Positions 21,618-22,039 of a DNA stretch of 22,039 nucleotides are shown piece by piece. The notes below the pieces were generated by a model that was not told the origin of the DNA, ran no database searches, and saw only the letters and a program-made list of their open reading frames with translations. How positions within the stretch are numbered: the stretch's first letter is position 1; each line of letters starts with the position of its first letter. The stretch lies in IMG/VR virus record IMGVR_UViG_3300050821_001195, positions 1 through 22,039 of that record; one strand, given 5' to 3'. Source of the DNA: a virus. Made by a program: the position numbers and the translations under genes.

Positions 21618-21868
21618 GCAGCGGGTTTCGGTGGGGTCGCGACTGCATTGCTAGTAGCTGGCGGAACGACAACAGCATTGAGCGAAGCAACGATACTCTG
21701 AGCTTCTGCTGTTAGCGATGCGAGCTGGTCTGCTGTAACAGGACTACCAGCAGCTACCTGTGCTTCTAGCTGTGCGATTGTGGCTGCCTGCTGCTGTGAC
21801 TGTGCAACAACCTGAGTAACATCTGCCTGAATTGTATCAAGAGCTGCTTGCAAATCTGCTTCGGCCAT
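21614..21868 (-). CDS. Small coiled-coil phage protein (84 aa)
   Basis: The start is placed at the ATG at 21868 because a GGAGG (21873-21877) lies four bases upstream. An in-frame ATG at 21937 would add 23 residues but would have to cross the stem-loop and has no comparable binding site. The protein starts MAEADLQAALDTIQADVTQV and is an Ala/Gln-rich heptad-like helix over roughly residues 5-40, followed by a second helix and a Pro/Ala-rich tail (PPKPAA). There is no signal peptide or membrane segment. Such short acidic coiled coils are common in phage structural and lysis regions, but no function can be assigned. Its stop overlaps the next start as ATGA. Confidence 0.7.
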   Translation of the reverse strand: MAEADLQAALDTIQADVTQVVAQSQQQAATIAQLEAQVAAGSPVTADQLASLTAEAQSIVASLNAVVVPPATSNAVATPPKPAA

Positions 21869-21890
21869 TTTGCCTCCGTGAAAGATGCTT

Positions 21891-21915
21891 AGTATCTTCA
21901 GAATCTGAAAATACT
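21891..21915 (-). promoter_or_regulatory. Stem-loop in the leader of the small-gene cluster
   Basis: Read on the minus strand, an 11-base arm AGTATTTTCAG is followed by a 3-base loop ATT and the matching arm CTGAAGATACT. All eleven positions pair, one as a G-U wobble. It sits in the only real intercistronic gap of the window (21869-21939), just before the GGAGG ribosome binding site of the next gene. No U-run follows, so it is not a classical terminator. Possible roles are a processing or stability element or an attenuator; the role is inference. Confidence 0.5.
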
Positions 21916-21939
21916 GTCTGTTCGTGATGATTTTCATTT

Positions 21940-22039
21940 CTATTGTGTTACATCGATGATATCGTAGTCTGTTTCCTTTTTAGATTCCTGAACATGAAAT
22001 ATAAATTGCGCACCAGCTAGTGGATTAACTACGGCGGGC
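21940..22039 (-). CDS. C-terminal end of a truncated phage gene
   Basis: An open frame enters from the right edge and ends at a TAG at 21940-21942. The visible 32 residues begin PAVVNPLAGAQF and end DYDIIDVTQ; a charged KKETDYD stretch lies near the end. Nothing here identifies a function. It lies directly upstream of the small-gene cluster in the same direction, so it probably belongs to the same operon. The start lies outside the window. Confidence 0.5.
   Translation of the reverse strand, partial: PAVVNPLAGAQFIFHVQESKKETDYDIIDVTQ

Noticed and set aside
21891-21915. Reading the hairpin as an intrinsic terminator
   Set aside because: Neither strand has a T-run after the stem, and a same-direction gene with GGAGG follows immediately.
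21614-21937. Upstream start at 21937 for the coiled-coil gene
   Set aside because: It lacks a good binding site and its first residues would span the hairpin; the ATG at 21868 has GGAGG close by.
1-22039. tRNA genes, integrase, diversity-generating retroelement, CRISPR array or insertion sequence
   Set aside because: No cloverleaf, recombinase motifs, reverse transcriptase, regular spaced repeats or terminal inverted repeats were seen on either strand.

Overview
This window is a piece of a tailed bacteriophage (or prophage) genome. It is visibly AT-rich, and every supportable gene lies on the minus strand, so transcription runs from the right edge (22039) to the left edge (1). The content is a nearly complete virion-morphogenesis block: large terminase, portal, scaffold, major capsid protein, head-to-tail connector proteins, tail nozzle, tail spike and accessory tail proteins, endolysin, and Gly/Gln-rich virion proteins that run off the left edge. 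There is no tape measure, tail tube or sheath gene between the connector and the spike. Together with the large portal and the nozzle-type protein this suggests a short-tailed (podovirus-like) particle. The host cannot be read from the sequence. No tRNA, integrase, transposase or CRISPR array was seen.

Layout in order of transcription. (1) 22039-19766: the end of a truncated gene, a short gap holding a strong hairpin, then a string of small genes: a coiled-coil protein, a secreted Ig-like protein with two cysteines, a membrane-anchored coiled-coil protein, a PEGA-like protein carrying a 51-residue C-terminal module, a histidine phosphatase, and a small hydrophobic protein coupled to terminase. 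(2) 19765-16848: large terminase, an overlapping coiled-coil gene, a Gly/Ser/Asn-rich protein, a 52-residue Lys/Pro-rich protein and a 79-residue beta protein. (3) 16842-11581: portal with an inserted zinc ribbon and a Gln-rich tail, an acidic scaffold-like protein, the major capsid protein and a small beta protein. (4) 11565-7124: two conserved phage proteins (one ending in a zinc ribbon), a connector/adaptor, a paralogue of the small beta protein, a small conserved protein, the nozzle/stopper, and a tail-fibre-like protein. (5) 7127-2615: a 55-residue gene, a 952-residue beta-helix spike, and three small tail proteins, one with collagen-like stretches. (6) 2618-1: SleB-type cell-wall hydrolase, GNAT-like protein, and two low-complexity virion proteins; the first shares the 51-residue module with the protein at 20579-21016.

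The genes are packed extremely tightly. Six junctions are TAATG, one is TGATG and seven are ATGA, and most others overlap or are a few bases apart, so the block reads as one translationally coupled operon. No gene-free stretch exceeds about 75 bases. No promoter or classical terminator could be identified. Nothing seen is a clearly new defence or mobile system. The best leads are the shared module, the paralogous capsid-proximal proteins, the zinc ribbon inside the portal, the phosphatase placed beside terminase, the repeat linker of the spike, and an over-used 8-base word (TACGCGCT) that recurs in several reading frames.
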